A DNA stretch of 8,589 nucleotides, from NCBI GenBank assembly GCA_046350295.1, contig JAXMAR010000085.1, positions 1 to 8,589 of the forward strand, read 5' to 3'. This DNA comes from JAXMAR01 sp046350295 (GTDB taxonomy: Bacteria > Planctomycetota > Planctomycetia > Gemmatales > Gemmataceae). Within the stretch, counting starts at the first letter, position 1. The number at the start of each line of letters is the position of its first letter. The notes under the pieces were generated by a model. It saw only the letters and a list, made by a program, of their open reading frames with translations. It was not told the origin of the DNA and did no database searches. The position numbers and the translations under genes were made by a program. Of the stretch, positions 7,897 through 8,589 are shown piece by piece.

Positions 7897-8589
7897 ATGA
7901 TGAGTCGTTCGTCGGCGACGGTTTGCATCCTTCCTTTGCTGGCGCTGGGTTTTGCCGGCTGCGGCGGCGGCGGTCATGAGGAGGCGGAGAAGAAGCTCCC
8001 CGCCGTCACGTTCCGCTACCCCATCGCCAAGAAGGTGCCCTACTACGCCTATTTCACAGGTCGCACGGCGGCGCGCGAGGACGTGGACGTGCGGGCTCGC
8101 GTCAACGGCTACCTGGTCGCGATCAACTTCAAGCCGGGAGACATCGTCAAGCCGAACGAGGTGCTCTTCGAGATCGATCCGCGCCCGTACCAGGCCGATC
8201 TGGACAAGGCTGACGCGCGTATCGCCCTGGTCGACGCGGAGTACAAGCTGGCGGCGGCCAACCTGGCGCGCGAGCGCGAGCTGGTCGAAAAGAAGGCGAC
8301 CAGCGCCCGCGACCTGGACGTGATGGAAGCGAAGATGAAGGCTTCGGCCGCGGAGATGAGCGCGGCCAAGGCGCAGAAGGAGATGGCCGTCTTGAACCTG
8401 GACTGGTGCAAGGTCCGCGTGCCGGAGGTCCCACCCCTCCTCGATCCCAAGACGAAAGAGCCGTTGATCGATCCCAAGACCAAGAAAGAAATGGCCCCGC
8501 CGCTGGCGGTGGGGCGCAACCTCCTGACGCTGGGCAACCTCGTGAGCGCCAACGTGACCCAGCTGACGACGATCGTCTCCGAGGACCCG
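7897..8589 (+). CDS. RND efflux periplasmic adaptor (membrane fusion protein), lipoprotein, 3' end outside window
   Basis: The frame is open from ATG 7897 to the right edge (231 residues, 3' truncated). AGGGAG lies 7 nt upstream of the first of two adjacent ATG codons. The N-terminus is a lipoprotein signal with Cys at 22 (LALGFAGC; F at -3 is slightly unusual). Then come the first lipoyl half-motif (RARVNGYLVAINFKPGDIVKPNEVLFEIDPRPYQ, split across about 66-99) and an Ala/Glu/Lys-rich alpha-hairpin (about 100-168). LNLDWCKVRVPE then returns to the lipoyl domain, and GNLVSANVTQLTTIVSEDP (213-231) begins the beta-barrel. The family links an inner-membrane RND pump to an outer-membrane channel such as TolC. 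The usual 'APIDGRV' step after the hairpin is missing, and a Pro/Lys-rich insert with two DPKTK copies (183-187, 192-196) stands there. An RND pump gene may follow beyond the edge. The cargo cannot be told. Confidence 0.88.
   Translation, partial: MMSRSSATVCILPLLALGFAGCGGGGHEEAEKKLPAVTFRYPIAKKVPYYAYFTGRTAAREDVDVRARVNGYLVAINFKPGDIVKPNEVLFEIDPRPYQADLDKADARIALVDAEYKLAAANLARERELVEKKATSARDLDVMEAKMKASAAEMSAAKAQKEMAVLNLDWCKVRVPEVPPLLDPKTKEPLIDPKTKKEMAPPLAVGRNLLTLGNLVSANVTQLTTIVSEDP

Noticed and set aside
7653..7928. Minus-strand frame of 91 codons in the divergent gap
   Set aside because: No good ribosome site or recognisable sequence, and it runs into the start of the well-supported adaptor gene.

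Overview
This 8.6 kb high-GC window looks like chromosomal DNA of a planctomycete, probably of the Gemmata type. The clearest clue is a Hanks-type Ser/Thr kinase with an N-terminal four-cysteine zinc ribbon, a Pro/Ala-rich linker, a DWG motif in place of DFG, one membrane span, a coiled coil and TPR-like part, and a long leucine-rich-repeat tail. The taxonomic call is inference from protein architecture, not from a marker gene.

Layout. (1) Plus strand, 2-1204: the 3' part of a DUF1593 / Sde182-type gene (nucleoside-hydrolase-like domain plus a C-terminal beta-sandwich), cut by the left edge. It is followed after 48 nt by a small unrecognised gene (1253-1621). (2) Minus strand, 2389-1664: a DUF1028 protein with a signal peptide. 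It converges on the small gene with only 42 nt between the stops, and it has its own good-looking promoter in the gap upstream. (3) Minus strand, 5664-2504: the kinase/LRR receptor-like gene, broken into two reading frames that meet at a GTGA overlap (4819-4822). The N-terminal piece holds the zinc ribbon, N-lobe and catalytic loop. The C-terminal piece holds the activation segment, C-lobe, membrane span and LRRs. (4) Minus strand, 7393-5834: a secreted arylsulfotransferase-like beta-propeller protein. (5) 7394-7896: a 503-nt divergent intergenic region with paired GCTAGC palindromes and a TTGACA box. (6) Plus strand, 7897 to the right edge: the N-terminal part of a lipoprotein RND-efflux periplasmic adaptor (AcrA/HlyD type), with an unusual insert where the second lipoyl half-motif normally lies.

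The genes do not form one obvious pathway. Most products are predicted to be exported or membrane-bound: a secreted propeller enzyme, a secreted Ntn-hydrolase-like protein, a membrane kinase with a putative LRR sensor domain, an efflux adaptor, and possibly an exported nucleoside-hydrolase-like protein. No mobile element, CRISPR array, rRNA or tRNA was found. The observations most worth checking are the split kinase, the altered adaptor, the signal peptide on the DUF1028 protein, and the palindrome pair in the divergent promoter region.
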